A stretch of DNA of 48,098 bases from GCA-002840015 sp033765245 (lineage in GTDB: Bacteria > Pseudomonadota > Gammaproteobacteria > Xanthomonadales > Xanthomonadaceae): assembly GCA_033765245.1 (NCBI GenBank), contig JANRIF010000208.1, positions 1 to 48,098 on the forward strand. Reading direction: 5' to 3'. Positions 7,475 through 16,409 of this stretch are shown in pieces. How positions within the stretch are numbered: the first letter of the stretch is position 1; each line of letters opens with the position of its first letter. Both the position numbers and the translations under genes were made by a program. The notes beneath the pieces are model-generated. The model had not been told where the DNA came from. It saw only the letters and a program-made list of their open reading frames with translations, and did not search any database.

Positions 7475-8827
7475 ATGACGCGCATTCCGCGCGATCAGCA
7501 TTGTATTTCCCGCAAGAACATCAGCCCCAGCGCGCTGCGGGTGTTGTACCGCTTGCGCGAGGGCGGCTTCGCGGCCTACCTGGTGGGCGGCGCGGTGCGC
7601 GATCTACTGGTGGGCGGACACCCCAAGGACTTCGACGTCGCCACCGACGCCACCCCGGAGCAGGTCAAGCAATTGTTCAAGAATTGCCGACTGATCGGGC
7701 GGCGCTTCCGGCTGGCGCACGTGGTGTACGGGCGCGAAATCATCGAGGTGGCTACCTTCCGCGCCAACAGCGACGACGGCACCGGCGATCGCGAACTGGA
7801 AGACGGCCGGCTGGTGCGCGACAACGTCTACGGCAGCATCGAGGATGACGCGGTGCGCCGCGACTTCACCGTCAATGCGCTGTATTACGCGATCGAGGAC
7901 TTTGCGGTGTGCGACTTCGTCGGCGGCTTTGCCGACGTGCAGCAGCGCGTGCTGCGCCTGATCGGCGATCCGGAAACGCGCTATCGCGAAGACCCGGTGC
8001 GCATCCTGCGGGCGATCCGGTTGTCCGCCAAGCTCGAGTTCCACATCGACCCCGCCGCTGCCGATCCGATTCCGCGGCTGGCGCCGTTGCTCGGCGCGGC
8101 GCCGCCGGCGCGGTTGTTCGACGAGTGCATGAAGCTGTTCATGTCGGGTCATGGCGAGCGCAGTTTCCTCAGCCTCGAAGCACATGGCGTGTTGCCCGAG
8201 CTGTTTCCGGAGGCCGCGCACGCGATCGCCAGCGGCGGCGCCTCCACCCGCGCCATGGTGTTGGCGGCACTCGCCAGTACCGACCTGCGCGTGCGCGAGG
8301 ATCGCCCGGTGACGCCGGCCTTCCTGCTGGCGGCGCTGCTGTGGCCGGCCTACGCGCGCGAGCTGGCGGCGTTGCTGGGCAAGGGCCTCGACCCGGCGGT
8401 GGCGCAGCAGCGCGCATCGGACCGGGTGACCTTGCATCAGGCGCAACGCATCGCGTTGCCGCGCCGGTTCTCGGTGGCGATGGAAGAAATCTGGCTGTTG
8501 CAGCCGCGCTTTGCGCTGCGCCAGCGCAAGCGGGTGTTCCGCCTGCTGGCGCATCCGCGCTTTCGCGCCGCCTTCGATTTTCTCGAGCTGCGCGCGATCC
8601 AGACCCCGGCGCTGGCCGAGGACGTGGCGTTCTGGCAGGAGGCGCAGGTGCTCAATCCCGAGCAACTGGCCGAGCGTCTTGGCCCACCGCGCGGCAGCCG
8701 CAAGGCGCCGGCGGCGCGCGCCGACGCATCGGCGGAGGTGGCGGTGGACGTTGGCGACGAGGCTGCGGCGCCCGCCGCGCGGCGCCGTCGTCGGCGCCGT
8801 CGCCCGCGTCCGGCTGGCGGTGAATGA
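7475..8827 (+). CDS. pcnB: poly(A) polymerase I
   Basis: Adds poly(A) tails to RNA 3' ends, promoting decay. The class II nucleotidyltransferase core is clear: YLVGGAVRDLLVGG, KDFDVATDATPEQV, RNA-binding residues in GRRFRLAHVVYG, and the tRNA-nucleotidyltransferase-like DPVRILRAIRL. IPRDQHCISRKNIS matches the conserved entry to the core. The start is uncertain: ATG 7475 is just upstream of that motif but its AGGG is too close, while ATG 7439 and GTG 7406 are in frame. The C-terminus ends with eight consecutive arginines before PRPAGGE. The stop overlaps the folK start by ATGA. Confidence 0.93.
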   Translation: MTRIPRDQHCISRKNISPSALRVLYRLREGGFAAYLVGGAVRDLLVGGHPKDFDVATDATPEQVKQLFKNCRLIGRRFRLAHVVYGREIIEVATFRANSDDGTGDRELEDGRLVRDNVYGSIEDDAVRRDFTVNALYYAIEDFAVCDFVGGFADVQQRVLRLIGDPETRYREDPVRILRAIRLSAKLEFHIDPAAADPIPRLAPLLGAAPPARLFDECMKLFMSGHGERSFLSLEAHGVLPELFPEAAHAIASGGASTRAMVLAALASTDLRVREDRPVTPAFLLAALLWPAYARELAALLGKGLDPAVAQQRASDRVTLHQAQRIALPRRFSVAMEEIWLLQPRFALRQRKRVFRLLAHPRFRAAFDFLELRAIQTPALAEDVAFWQEAQVLNPEQLAERLGPPRGSRKAPAARADASAEVAVDVGDEAAAPAARRRRRRRRPRPAGGE

Positions 8828-9306
8828 TCAAAGCATTCGTCGGTCTCGGCGGCAATCAAGGCGATGTGCTGGCGGCATTCGACCGCGCCGAGCGCGCCAT
8901 GGCCGAGTTGCCCGGTACGCGCGTGGTGGCGCGTTCGCGGCGTTACCGTACGCCACCCTGGGGCCGCCGCGACCAGCCCGATTTCGTCAACGCAGTGGTG
9001 CAGCTTGAAACCGCATTGAGCGCGCGCGCGCTGCTCGACGGCCTGCTCGATATCGAGCGACGCCTGGGGCGCGAGCGCGGCGCCGAGCGCTGGGGACCGC
9101 GCCTGCTCGACCTCGACCTGCTGCTGTACGGCGATGCGGTGCACGACGAGCCGGGCATGCAGGTGCCGCACCCGCAACTGCATCAGCGCGCTTTCGTGCT
9201 GGTGCCGCTGCACGAACTGGCGCCGGATGCGCGGGTGCCGGGGCGGGGCGAGGTATCGGCGTTGCTGGCGGCGGTGGATGCGCAGGACATCGTGGCATTG
9301 GGATGA
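8824..9306 (+). CDS. folK: 2-amino-4-hydroxy-6-hydroxymethyldihydropteridine pyrophosphokinase
   Basis: Transfers pyrophosphate from ATP to the pterin in folate synthesis. The 160-residue protein has the family start AFVGLGGNQGD, the substrate loop SRRYRTPPWG, and the HPPK signature RWGPRLLDLDLLLYG, with the paired metal-binding aspartates. HPQLHQRAFVLVPL completes the fold. The ATG at 8824 overlaps the pcnB stop (ATGA), so the two are probably translationally coupled. It is followed after 95 bp by panB, a common arrangement in this group. Confidence 0.95.
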   Translation: MIKAFVGLGGNQGDVLAAFDRAERAMAELPGTRVVARSRRYRTPPWGRRDQPDFVNAVVQLETALSARALLDGLLDIERRLGRERGAERWGPRLLDLDLLLYGDAVHDEPGMQVPHPQLHQRAFVLVPLHELAPDARVPGRGEVSALLAAVDAQDIVALG

Positions 9307-9401
9307 GTCGGCTGCTCGCGGTGCGCATTGGCGTCGCCGGTCGGTGATAATCGGGGTTTCGCGGCGTTGCCGAACCCCACTCGCTTCCCGGAACCTCACG
9401 C

Positions 9402-10226
9402 ATGTACGCAAGCAAGGACAAAGCGGCGGCCAAGCCCGCCATCACCGTGCCGCAGTTGCGCCAGTTCAAGGCGGAGGCGCGCAAGCTGGTGGCGTTGACT
9501 GCCTACGACGCCAGTTTCGCCGCGGTGCTGGACAACAACGGCGTCGACCTGGTGCTGGTGGGCGATTCGCTGGGCATGGTGGTGCAGGGCTACGCCAGCA
9601 CCTTGCCGGTCAGCGTGGACGACGTGATCTATCACACCGCGTGCGTGGCGCGCGGGCTGCGCAGCGCACTGCTGATCACCGATCTGCCGTTCCAGAGCGA
9701 CGCCACTGCCGAGCGCGCACTCGACGCCGCCACCCGCGCGCTGCAGGCCGGCGCCGCGATGGTGAAACTGGAAGGGGCGGGCCACAAGCTCGACACCATT
9801 CATTTTCTCAGCGAACGCGATATCCCGGTGTGCGCGCACCTCGGCCTGACCCCGCAATCGGTGCTGCGCCTGGGCGGCTACAAGGTGCAAGGCCGCGAGG
9901 CCGCCGCCGCCGAGCGCCTGTGCGAGGAGGCGCGCGCGGTGGTGGACGCAGGCGCCGATCTGCTGGTGCTCGAATGCGTGCCCAGCGCGCTGGCGGCGCG
10001 CATCACCGCCGACATCGCCATCCCCACCATCGGCATCGGCGCCGGGCCGGACTGCGACGGACAGATACTGGTGCTGCACGATCTGCTGGGTGTGAGCGGC
10101 GGCCGTCGGCCGCGCTTCGTCAAGGATTTCCTCGCGCAAGGCGGCTCCATTGCCGGCGCGGTGCGCGCTTACGCGGACGCCGTGCGCGGCGGCCAATTCC
10201 CCTCTGCCGAACACGGGTACGTCTGA
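9402..10226 (+). CDS. panB: 3-methyl-2-oxobutanoate hydroxymethyltransferase
   Basis: Makes ketopantoate from 2-oxoisovalerate and methylene-tetrahydrofolate, the first step of pantothenate synthesis. The 274 residues show the PanB barrel: VALTAYDASFAAVLD, LVLVGDSLGMVVQGY, AGAAMVKLEGAG and LGLTPQSVLRLGGYKVQGR. The glutamate of VLECVPSALA is the conserved catalytic region. The start at 9402 gives the normal length. The stop overlaps the panC start by one base, so the pantothenate genes form an operon directly after folK, which supplies its folate pathway. Confidence 0.96.
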   Translation: MYASKDKAAAKPAITVPQLRQFKAEARKLVALTAYDASFAAVLDNNGVDLVLVGDSLGMVVQGYASTLPVSVDDVIYHTACVARGLRSALLITDLPFQSDATAERALDAATRALQAGAAMVKLEGAGHKLDTIHFLSERDIPVCAHLGLTPQSVLRLGGYKVQGREAAAAERLCEEARAVVDAGADLLVLECVPSALAARITADIAIPTIGIGAGPDCDGQILVLHDLLGVSGGRRPRFVKDFLAQGGSIAGAVRAYADAVRGGQFPSAEHGYV

Positions 10227-11071
10227 TGCAAATCTTTACCGCGGTGGCGCCCATGCGCGCACAGATCGCGCAGTGGCGCGCGGCAGGGCTGCGCATCGGT
10301 TTCGTGCCGACCATGGGCAATCTGCACGATGGACACTTCGCCTTGGTCGATCTGGCGCGCAAGCATGCGGATCGCGTGGTCGCCAGCATCTTCGTCAACC
10401 CCACCCAGTTCGGCCCGAACGAGGACTACGCGCTGTACCCGCGCTCGCCCGATGCCGACGTGCAGGGCTTGAAGGCGCATCGATGCGATGCGCTGCTGCT
10501 GCCGACCGAAGACGAGATGTACCCGTTCGGCACCGCCGGCTGCGTGCAGATGCACGTGCCCGGCATCACCGACATTCTGTGCGGCCGTCATCGCCCTGGT
10601 CATTTCAACGGCGTCGCCACGGTGGTGGCGCGCTTGTTCAACATGGTGCTGCCGGACGTCGCAGTGTTCGGACGCAAGGACTACCAGCAACTGCAGGTGG
10701 TGCGTTACATGACGCGCGAGTTGTCGTTCCCGGTGCAGATCGTCCCGGCGCCGACCCTGCGCGAGCCGAGCGGGCTGGCGATGAGTTCGCGCAACCGCTA
10801 TCTCGACGCCGACGGCCAGCGCACCAACGCCGCCACCATCCATCGTGCGCTGCTGGCGATGCGCGAGGCGCGTCGCGCCGGCGACCCGCCCGGACGGATC
10901 GAGGGGCTGGGCGAGCGCATGTTGCTGGAGGCCGGCTTCAACGTCGATTACGTGGAAGTGCTGCGCTCGGACCTGTCGCGTCCGCGCGAAGGCTCCGAAT
11001 CCGGGCTGATCGGCTTCATCGCCGCACGGCTCGGCCGCACTCGTTTGATCGACAATCTCGACCTCGATTGA
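10226..11071 (+). CDS. panC: pantothenate synthetase (pantoate--beta-alanine ligase)
   Basis: Joins pantoate and beta-alanine with ATP. The 281-residue protein has the nucleotidylyl-transferase motifs: VPTMGNLHDGH (HIGH-like), FVNPTQFGPNEDY, FGRKDYQQLQVVRYM and GLAMSSRNRYL (KMSKS-like). The ATG at 10226 shares its A with the panB stop codon TGA. The frame remains open far upstream in the panB region, but only this start gives the conserved N-terminus MQIFTAVAPMRAQI. No panD is present nearby. Confidence 0.96.
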   Translation: MQIFTAVAPMRAQIAQWRAAGLRIGFVPTMGNLHDGHFALVDLARKHADRVVASIFVNPTQFGPNEDYALYPRSPDADVQGLKAHRCDALLLPTEDEMYPFGTAGCVQMHVPGITDILCGRHRPGHFNGVATVVARLFNMVLPDVAVFGRKDYQQLQVVRYMTRELSFPVQIVPAPTLREPSGLAMSSRNRYLDADGQRTNAATIHRALLAMREARRAGDPPGRIEGLGERMLLEAGFNVDYVEVLRSDLSRPREGSESGLIGFIAARLGRTRLIDNLDLD

Positions 11072-11096
11072 TCCCCTTTTCCCGTGTGAGTGTGCG

Positions 11097-12623
11097 ATGC
11101 GCAGCCAACCTCTCGTCGATCATCTGAGCGCGCATGCGGCGCGCTTGATCCACACCCCGATCCGCGATCTGGTGGCGCGCGATCCGGATCGCGCGCAGGC
11201 GTTCTCGGCGCGGGTGGGGCCGTTGTACGCCAATTTCGCGCGGCAAAAATACGACCGCGCCGCGTGCGATGCGCTGTTCGAACTGGCACGCAACGCCGAT
11301 TTTGCCGGTGCCATGCGGCGCTTGGTCGATGGCGCGATGGTCAACCCGTCCGAACAGCGCCCGGCGCTGCACACCGCGCTGCGCTCCGACCTGGGGCAGA
11401 CGCCGATCGCGCGCGCTGCACGCGCCGAGGCGCTGGCCGCGCTGACGCAAATGGCGGGCCTGGTGGCGGAGCTTGAAGCGAGCGCGGTCACAGACATCGT
11501 CAACGTCGGCATCGGCGGCTCCGATCTCGGCCCGCGGCTGGTGGTGGATGCACTGCGGCACGCGCACAGCGGGCGCTTTCGCGTGCACTTCCTGGCCAAC
11601 GTCGATGGTCACGCGCTGGCGCAATTGCTGCCGCAGCTCGACCCGGCGCGCACCGCGGTGCTGTTGGTGTCCAAGAGTTTTCGCACCCAGGAAACCCTGC
11701 TCAACGGTGCGCTGTTGCGCGACTGGCTGGGCGATGGCGGGCTGTCGCGGCTGTACGCGGTGAGTTCGCGTCCGCAGGCGGCGGAGGCATTCGGCGTGCC
11801 GACGCGCCAGGTGCTGGCGATGGCCGAGACCGTAGGTGGGCGTTATTCGCTTTGGTCCACGGTGGGTTTTGCGATTGCGCTGGCCTTGGGCATGCAGGGC
11901 TTCACCGCGTTGCTGGCGGGCGCCGCCGCGATGGATGCGCATGCGCTGGACGAGCCGGCACCGCGCAACGTCGCGGCGTGGCACGCGCTGACCAGCATCT
12001 GGAATCGCAACGCGCTGGGATTGGACACGCAAGCAGTGCTGCCTTATGACGAGCGCCTGACGCTGCTGCCCGACTACCTGCAACAGTTGCTGATGGAGAG
12101 CCTGGGCAAATCGGTGCGGGTGGATGGTGCCGCGGTGGGCTGCGCCACCGTGCCGGTGTGGTGGGGCGGCGTCGGCAGTTCCAGTCAACACAGTTTTTTC
12201 CAGGCGTTGCACCAAGGCACCGATACCGTGCCGGCCGACTTCATCGGCGCGATCCAGCCCGCGCATGCGTATCCGGAGAATCATCGCGCCTTGCTCGCCA
12301 ACCTGCTGGCACAAAGCCAGGCATTGGCCAACGGGGAGGACAACGCCGACGCGCAGCGCCGCTACCCCGGTGATCGTCCGTCCACGCTGCTGCTGCTCGA
12401 TGCGCTCACGCCGTATGCGTTGGGCATGTTGCTGGCCTTGTACGAACACAGCACGTATCTGCAGTCGGTGTTGTGGGGCATCAACGCCTTCGACCAGTGG
12501 GGCGTGGAACTGGGCAAGCGACTGGCCGACGGCCTGTTGCCGATGTTGCGCGGTGGCGATGCCTCGACGCTCGACGATGCGGTGACGCGCGAGCTGCTCG
12601 CGCACATCGCGCGCGGCCAGTAA
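11097..12623 (+). CDS. pgi: glucose-6-phosphate isomerase
   Basis: Interconverts glucose-6-phosphate and fructose-6-phosphate. The 508 residues include VGIGGSDLGPRLVVDAL, SKSFRTQETLLNG, ETVGGRYSLWSTVGF (signature 1 region), SSSQHSFFQALHQG and GINAFDQWGVELGKRLA (signature 2), which hold the catalytic Glu, His and Lys. It is shorter than the E. coli enzyme (549 aa) but in the range of xanthomonad forms. ATG 11097 lies 25 bp after panC, so it may be the last gene of the folK-panB-panC transcript. The next 449 bp are non-coding. Confidence 0.96.
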   Translation: MRSQPLVDHLSAHAARLIHTPIRDLVARDPDRAQAFSARVGPLYANFARQKYDRAACDALFELARNADFAGAMRRLVDGAMVNPSEQRPALHTALRSDLGQTPIARAARAEALAALTQMAGLVAELEASAVTDIVNVGIGGSDLGPRLVVDALRHAHSGRFRVHFLANVDGHALAQLLPQLDPARTAVLLVSKSFRTQETLLNGALLRDWLGDGGLSRLYAVSSRPQAAEAFGVPTRQVLAMAETVGGRYSLWSTVGFAIALALGMQGFTALLAGAAAMDAHALDEPAPRNVAAWHALTSIWNRNALGLDTQAVLPYDERLTLLPDYLQQLLMESLGKSVRVDGAAVGCATVPVWWGGVGSSSQHSFFQALHQGTDTVPADFIGAIQPAHAYPENHRALLANLLAQSQALANGEDNADAQRRYPGDRPSTLLLLDALTPYALGMLLALYEHSTYLQSVLWGINAFDQWGVELGKRLADGLLPMLRGGDASTLDDAVTRELLAHIARGQ

Positions 12624-12671
12624 TAACACCACCGCCCGCAACAGCGCTCCACGTAAGCGCGTCGACCGCTC

Positions 12672-12698
12672 TTGTGGGAGCGCGCTTGCGCGCGACAG
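12672..12698. repeat. REP-like hairpin element, copy 1
   Basis: A 27-nt extragenic sequence with a GCGCGC-TT-GCGCGC hairpin flanked by TTGTGGGA and GACAG. It is 25/27 identical to a second copy at 29603-29629. It lies in the pgi-fliC intergenic region (12624-13072), which otherwise holds two sigma28 promoter-like sites and no gene. It may stabilise or end the pgi transcript. Confidence 0.6.
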
Positions 12699-12848
12699 CA
12701 GCAATGCGCTGGCCGAGCCCACTCAGTCTCTGCGTCCTTCTGTGCCTTTGCTCGGCTTGCGCGCGCGGGACGGCGCGGCCCCCACAACCGCGCGCGTGTC
12801 GCGCGCAGGTGGCATCCGGTCACAGTTCGGGAAGTTCATGCTGCGCGC

Positions 12849-12875
12849 TAAAGTTTTCCACGCTGTTGCCGACTG
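12849..12875 (+). promoter_or_regulatory. sigma28 (FliA) promoter, distal copy, upstream of fliC
   Basis: TAAAGTTT (12849-12856), an 11-bp spacer, then GCCGACTG (12868-12875). The sigma28 consensus is TAAAGTTT-N11-GCCGATAA, so the -35 is exact and the -10 keeps GCCGA. It lies about 200 bp before the fliC start codon. Confidence 0.72.
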
Positions 12876-12940
12876 CGCCGCGCGTACCGTCGTGTTGCGC
12901 TGGAAGCGGCCAGGCCATTGACCTGCTGGGGAAAAATTTC

Positions 12941-12967
12941 TCAAGTTTTGTCTGCGCGCGCCGATTC
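12941..12967 (+). promoter_or_regulatory. sigma28 (FliA) promoter, proximal copy, upstream of fliC
   Basis: TCAAGTTT (12941-12948), an 11-bp spacer, then GCCGATTC (12960-12967). Each element has one or two differences from the consensus and the spacing is exact. It lies 92 bp downstream of the first copy and about 105 bp before the fliC start, leaving a leader of roughly 100 nt. Confidence 0.75.
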
Positions 12968-13072
12968 ATGTCCTGAGGCGGCGATAAACCCAACTCGGGA
13001 GCTCCGCCGGAATGTCCCACCCACGGTCGGCAGCGGATGCTGACGAACCGATTCCGTCCCAGGAGAACTCTC

Positions 13073-14590
13073 ATGCAAGTCATCAACACCAACATTCAGT
13101 CGCTGAATGCCCAGCGCAACCTGTCCACTTCGGGCAATGCGCTGTCCTCCGCGCTGGAACGTCTGTCCTCGGGCCTGCGCATCAACAGCGCCAAGGACGA
13201 CGCCGCCGGTCTCGCCATCGCCACCCGCTTCACCACCCAGATCAACGGCCTCAACCAGGCGGTGCGCAACTCCAACGACGGCGTGTCGCTGGCGCAGACC
13301 GCCGAGTCGGCGCTGCAAGAGCTCACCAACAACCTGCAGCGCATTCGTGAGCTGGGCGTGCAGTCGGCCAACGCCACCAACTCTGCTTCCGACCGCGCGG
13401 CGCTGGACCAGGAAGTGCAGCAGCGTATCGCCGAAATCGACCGCATCTCCTCGCAGACCAGCTTCAACGGCCTCAAGGTGCTTGACGGCACGTTCGGTTC
13501 GGCAGATTTCCAGGTCGGCGCCAACGTTGGCGAGACCATCAACGTCAACCTGAGCACCGGAACCCGCGCCAACCAGATCGGGCAGATCGCCACGGGCACG
13601 TCCTCGGTGGAAGTCACCACCGCCGCGTTGTCCGGCACCAGCACCATCCAGGTCGGGTCGGGCGCCGCCAAGACGATCGGCATCTCCTCGCAGGGCACAG
13701 CGAACGGCCAGTCGGCGGGTAGCGCTTTCGCCAAGGCAGCGGCGATCAACGCAGCCAGCGTGGCGGGCCTGACCGCCACTGCGGACAACAACGTCGAGTT
13801 CACCGCCGCTGCCACCACCGGCACGGCTGCCGGCGACACCTACAGCCTGCGTATCAATGGTCAGGACGTCTTTGCCAGCTTCGACCAGCAGGCCAACGGC
13901 GTGCTCACCGCGCAGCAGATCAGCGATGCGATCAACGGCCAGACCGCCAACACCGGTGTGACCGCCACCCTGACCGGTTCCGACCTGCGTCTGAGCGCGG
14001 CCGACGGCCGTGACATCAACATCGCGCAGGCGTTCGGCGGCGCGGCGGCGGGCGGCATCACTGCTGGTGCCGGCGGCTCGTCCACGGTCGGTGGCGTGAC
14101 CTTCCGCGACGGTACCCTGAGCGCAACCATCGCCGACGCCAGCGCGTTCAGCACGGTGGCTGCGGCGGTAAACGGCGGTACGCTGACGCTGTCCTCGACC
14201 GACAACATCGTGGTCACCGGCGACGGCACCGCGCTGGGCTTTGCCTCGGCCAACTTCACCCTGGCCCGCGACACCACCACGCTGTCGTCGGTCAACGTGT
14301 TGACGGTGACTGGCGCCAACGACGCGATCAACCGGGTCGATTCGGCGCTGACCTCGGTCAGCTCGCTGCGCAGCCAGTTCGGTGCGGTGCAAAACCGCTT
14401 CGAATCGACGATCGCCAACCTGCAGGCGGTGTCGCAGAACCTGTCGGCCTCGCGCTCGCGCATCCAGGACGCCGACTTCGCGGCGGAAACGGCGGCTCTG
14501 AGCCGTGCGCAGATCCTCCAGCAGGCCGGCATCACGGTGCTGTCGCAGGCCAACTCGTCGCCGCAGGCGGTGTTGCAGTTGCTGCAGTAA
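13073..14590 (+). CDS. fliC: flagellin
   Basis: The filament subunit, exported through the flagellar type III apparatus. The 505 residues have the conserved D0/D1 ends: MQVINTNIQSLNAQRNLSTS with GLRINSAKDDAAGLAIA at the N-terminus, and SRIQDADFAAETAALSR with QANSSPQAVLQLLQ at the C-terminus. The centre (about 170-400) is a Gly/Ala/Thr-rich variable region expected at the filament surface. ATG 13073 follows AGGAGAA at a good distance; an upstream in-frame ATG at 13037 would add an unnatural basic leader. It is preceded by two sigma28 sites and followed by a strong terminator, so it is a single-gene unit. Confidence 0.97.
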   Translation: MQVINTNIQSLNAQRNLSTSGNALSSALERLSSGLRINSAKDDAAGLAIATRFTTQINGLNQAVRNSNDGVSLAQTAESALQELTNNLQRIRELGVQSANATNSASDRAALDQEVQQRIAEIDRISSQTSFNGLKVLDGTFGSADFQVGANVGETINVNLSTGTRANQIGQIATGTSSVEVTTAALSGTSTIQVGSGAAKTIGISSQGTANGQSAGSAFAKAAAINAASVAGLTATADNNVEFTAAATTGTAAGDTYSLRINGQDVFASFDQQANGVLTAQQISDAINGQTANTGVTATLTGSDLRLSAADGRDINIAQAFGGAAAGGITAGAGGSSTVGGVTFRDGTLSATIADASAFSTVAAAVNGGTLTLSSTDNIVVTGDGTALGFASANFTLARDTTTLSSVNVLTVTGANDAINRVDSALTSVSSLRSQFGAVQNRFESTIANLQAVSQNLSASRSRIQDADFAAETAALSRAQILQQAGITVLSQANSSPQAVLQLLQ

Positions 14591-14638
14591 GTCGCAGCGT
14601 CATAAAGCTCTCCCAGGAGCGGCAAAAGGCAGGGACGC

Positions 14639-14672
14639 GGGGCGGCAAGCAATTGCCGCCCCGTTTTGTTTC
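14639..14672 (+). terminator. intrinsic terminator of fliC
   Basis: A perfect 10-bp stem, GGGGCGGCAA with TTGCCGCCCC, closed by a GCAA tetraloop and followed by GTTTTGTTT. It lies 50 bp after the fliC stop codon. The remaining 260 bp before the fliD promoter show nothing recognisable. Confidence 0.88.
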
Positions 14673-14932
14673 GCGTTCGCGGCGGGTCGGATTCGACGGC
14701 CCATTGACGCGGGTGCGATCCGCATGCGTTTCGGATGAGGTCGGAGCGTGATGCTGGCGCGGTGCCTCGTCGGTGTCCGATCACCCCGTGTTCGGATCGG
14801 GGAAACGTTTCGAAAACAGTGGCATGGATTACGGTTCTCAGTTCGGCGCAGGATCAGCCTTGGGGCGTATCGCGACCGACGGGTGGCTCGGGTCGGTCGG
14901 GCGTGGGTCGTCCAAGGCAGCCAGGGATGGCA

Positions 14933-14948
14933 TGGCACGACGTTTGCT
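14933..14948 (+). promoter_or_regulatory. sigma54 promoter of fliD
   Basis: TGGCAC-N5-TTGCT, matching the -24/-12 consensus TGGCAC-N5-TTGCA at ten of eleven positions, with GG and GC ten bases apart. It lies 70 bp before the fliD start and would be activated by FleQ or FleR. Confidence 0.82.
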
Positions 14949-15017
14949 TAATCAATCCCGGGTGGCGCGTCAGGACGATCGGCCGTTGCCACCCTCATGG
15001 CGTTCGGGAGTACGAAC

Positions 15018-16391
15018 ATGGAAGGCATTTCAATTCCGGGCATCGGTTCCGGGCTCGACATCAATGGCCTGGTCACCCAGCTCATCGCGGTCGAGCGCGC
15101 GCCCGCTCAGGGCCAGATCGACAGTCAGCGCTCGCAAGTGCTGGCGAAGATATCGGCGCTCGGCAATCTGAACTCGGCGCTGGACGCATTCAAGAATGCG
15201 TTCACCCGATTGTCGGACGGCAGCGCGTTTGCGCGTCGCGTTGCCAGTTCCAGCGACACCGCCGTGGTTGGGGTGTCGGCAGCCTCGGCCGCCGTGCCCG
15301 GCAAATTTTCGGTGGAGGTGCTGGCGCTGGCCTCGACTCATAAATTGTCGTCAGGCGCATTCGCCAGCACCGCCACTACCGTGGGCACCGGCACCCTCAC
15401 CGTGACCATCGGCGGTACAGCCTCGGCGCTGAGTATCGATGCCAGCAACCAGACGCTCGCCGGCATCCGCGATGCCATCAACGCCGCGCCCGACAACCCC
15501 GGTGTCGACGCCACCATCGTCACCGGCGACGATGGCGCCCATCTGGTGCTCAATTCCCGCACCAGCGGTTCGGCGGGGGCGATTTCGGTGACTACCAGCG
15601 GCGGCGACGGCGGTCTTGCCGCGCTGACCTACGTGCAGGGTGGGCCGAGCAACGGTCTATCCCAGATCGTCGCAGCCCAGAATTCGCAGGTGGTGATCGA
15701 CGGCGTGACCGTCACCGGCTCCGGCAACAGCGTCACCGATGCCATCGAGGGCGTCACGCTGGACTTGGTGAGTGCCAAGCCCGGCACCGGCATCGACGTG
15801 ACGGTGACGGCCGATCGCGCTGCCGTCACGTCCGCCGTCAACAGTTTCGTGACCACCTACAACGCGCTGGTCGGCACGTCGCGGCAGCTTGCCAGCTACA
15901 ACGCCACCACTGGCTCGGCCGGCCCGTTGCTGGGCGACTCCACCCTGCGTGGAGTGCGCAACGATTTGAGTCAGGCGTTGGCGACGCGCGCGTTGGGTTC
16001 TGGCCTCCAGTCGCTCAGCGACATCGGTATTCGCGTGGCGCTCGACGGCAGCCTGAGCGTGGACTCCGCCACGCTCAACGAGGCGCTCGATGCCGGCGAG
16101 GAATCGGTGACGGCGCTGCTGTCGGAGGACGGCAAGTTGGGTCAGGCGCTGACCCGGGTATTCGACCGCTTCCTGGGCGTTGACGGCACCATCGTCAATC
16201 GCAGCGAGAGCCTGAATGCCACCCAGCGCGCCCTCGACGACCAGCAGGAGCGGCTCGACCTGCGCCTTACCGCCACCGAGACTCGCCTGCGCGCGCAATT
16301 CACCGCACTCGACAGCCTGCTGTCGCGGCTGCAATCCACCAGCAATTTCCTGACCCAGCAACTGGCTAGCGCCGGCACGGGATCGGGATGA
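15018..16391 (+). CDS. fliD: flagellar filament capping protein
   Basis: Forms the cap that guides flagellin assembly at the filament tip. The 457-residue protein begins MEGISIPGIGSGLDINGLV, the FliD N-terminal signature, and has the repeat-like middle (ITVTTSGGDGG-type beta domains) and the C-terminal coiled coil (DDQQERLDLRLTATETRLR) ending in QFTALDSLLSRLQSTSNFL. ATG 15018 is preferred over ATG 14997 because GGGAG lies eight bases upstream of it. It is driven by its own sigma54 promoter and leads a unit with fliS, fliT and the PilZ gene. Confidence 0.95.
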   Translation: MEGISIPGIGSGLDINGLVTQLIAVERAPAQGQIDSQRSQVLAKISALGNLNSALDAFKNAFTRLSDGSAFARRVASSSDTAVVGVSAASAAVPGKFSVEVLALASTHKLSSGAFASTATTVGTGTLTVTIGGTASALSIDASNQTLAGIRDAINAAPDNPGVDATIVTGDDGAHLVLNSRTSGSAGAISVTTSGGDGGLAALTYVQGGPSNGLSQIVAAQNSQVVIDGVTVTGSGNSVTDAIEGVTLDLVSAKPGTGIDVTVTADRAAVTSAVNSFVTTYNALVGTSRQLASYNATTGSAGPLLGDSTLRGVRNDLSQALATRALGSGLQSLSDIGIRVALDGSLSVDSATLNEALDAGEESVTALLSEDGKLGQALTRVFDRFLGVDGTIVNRSESLNATQRALDDQQERLDLRLTATETRLRAQFTALDSLLSRLQSTSNFLTQQLASAGTGSG

Positions 16392-16409
16392 CGTACGAGG
16401 AACGATGAC

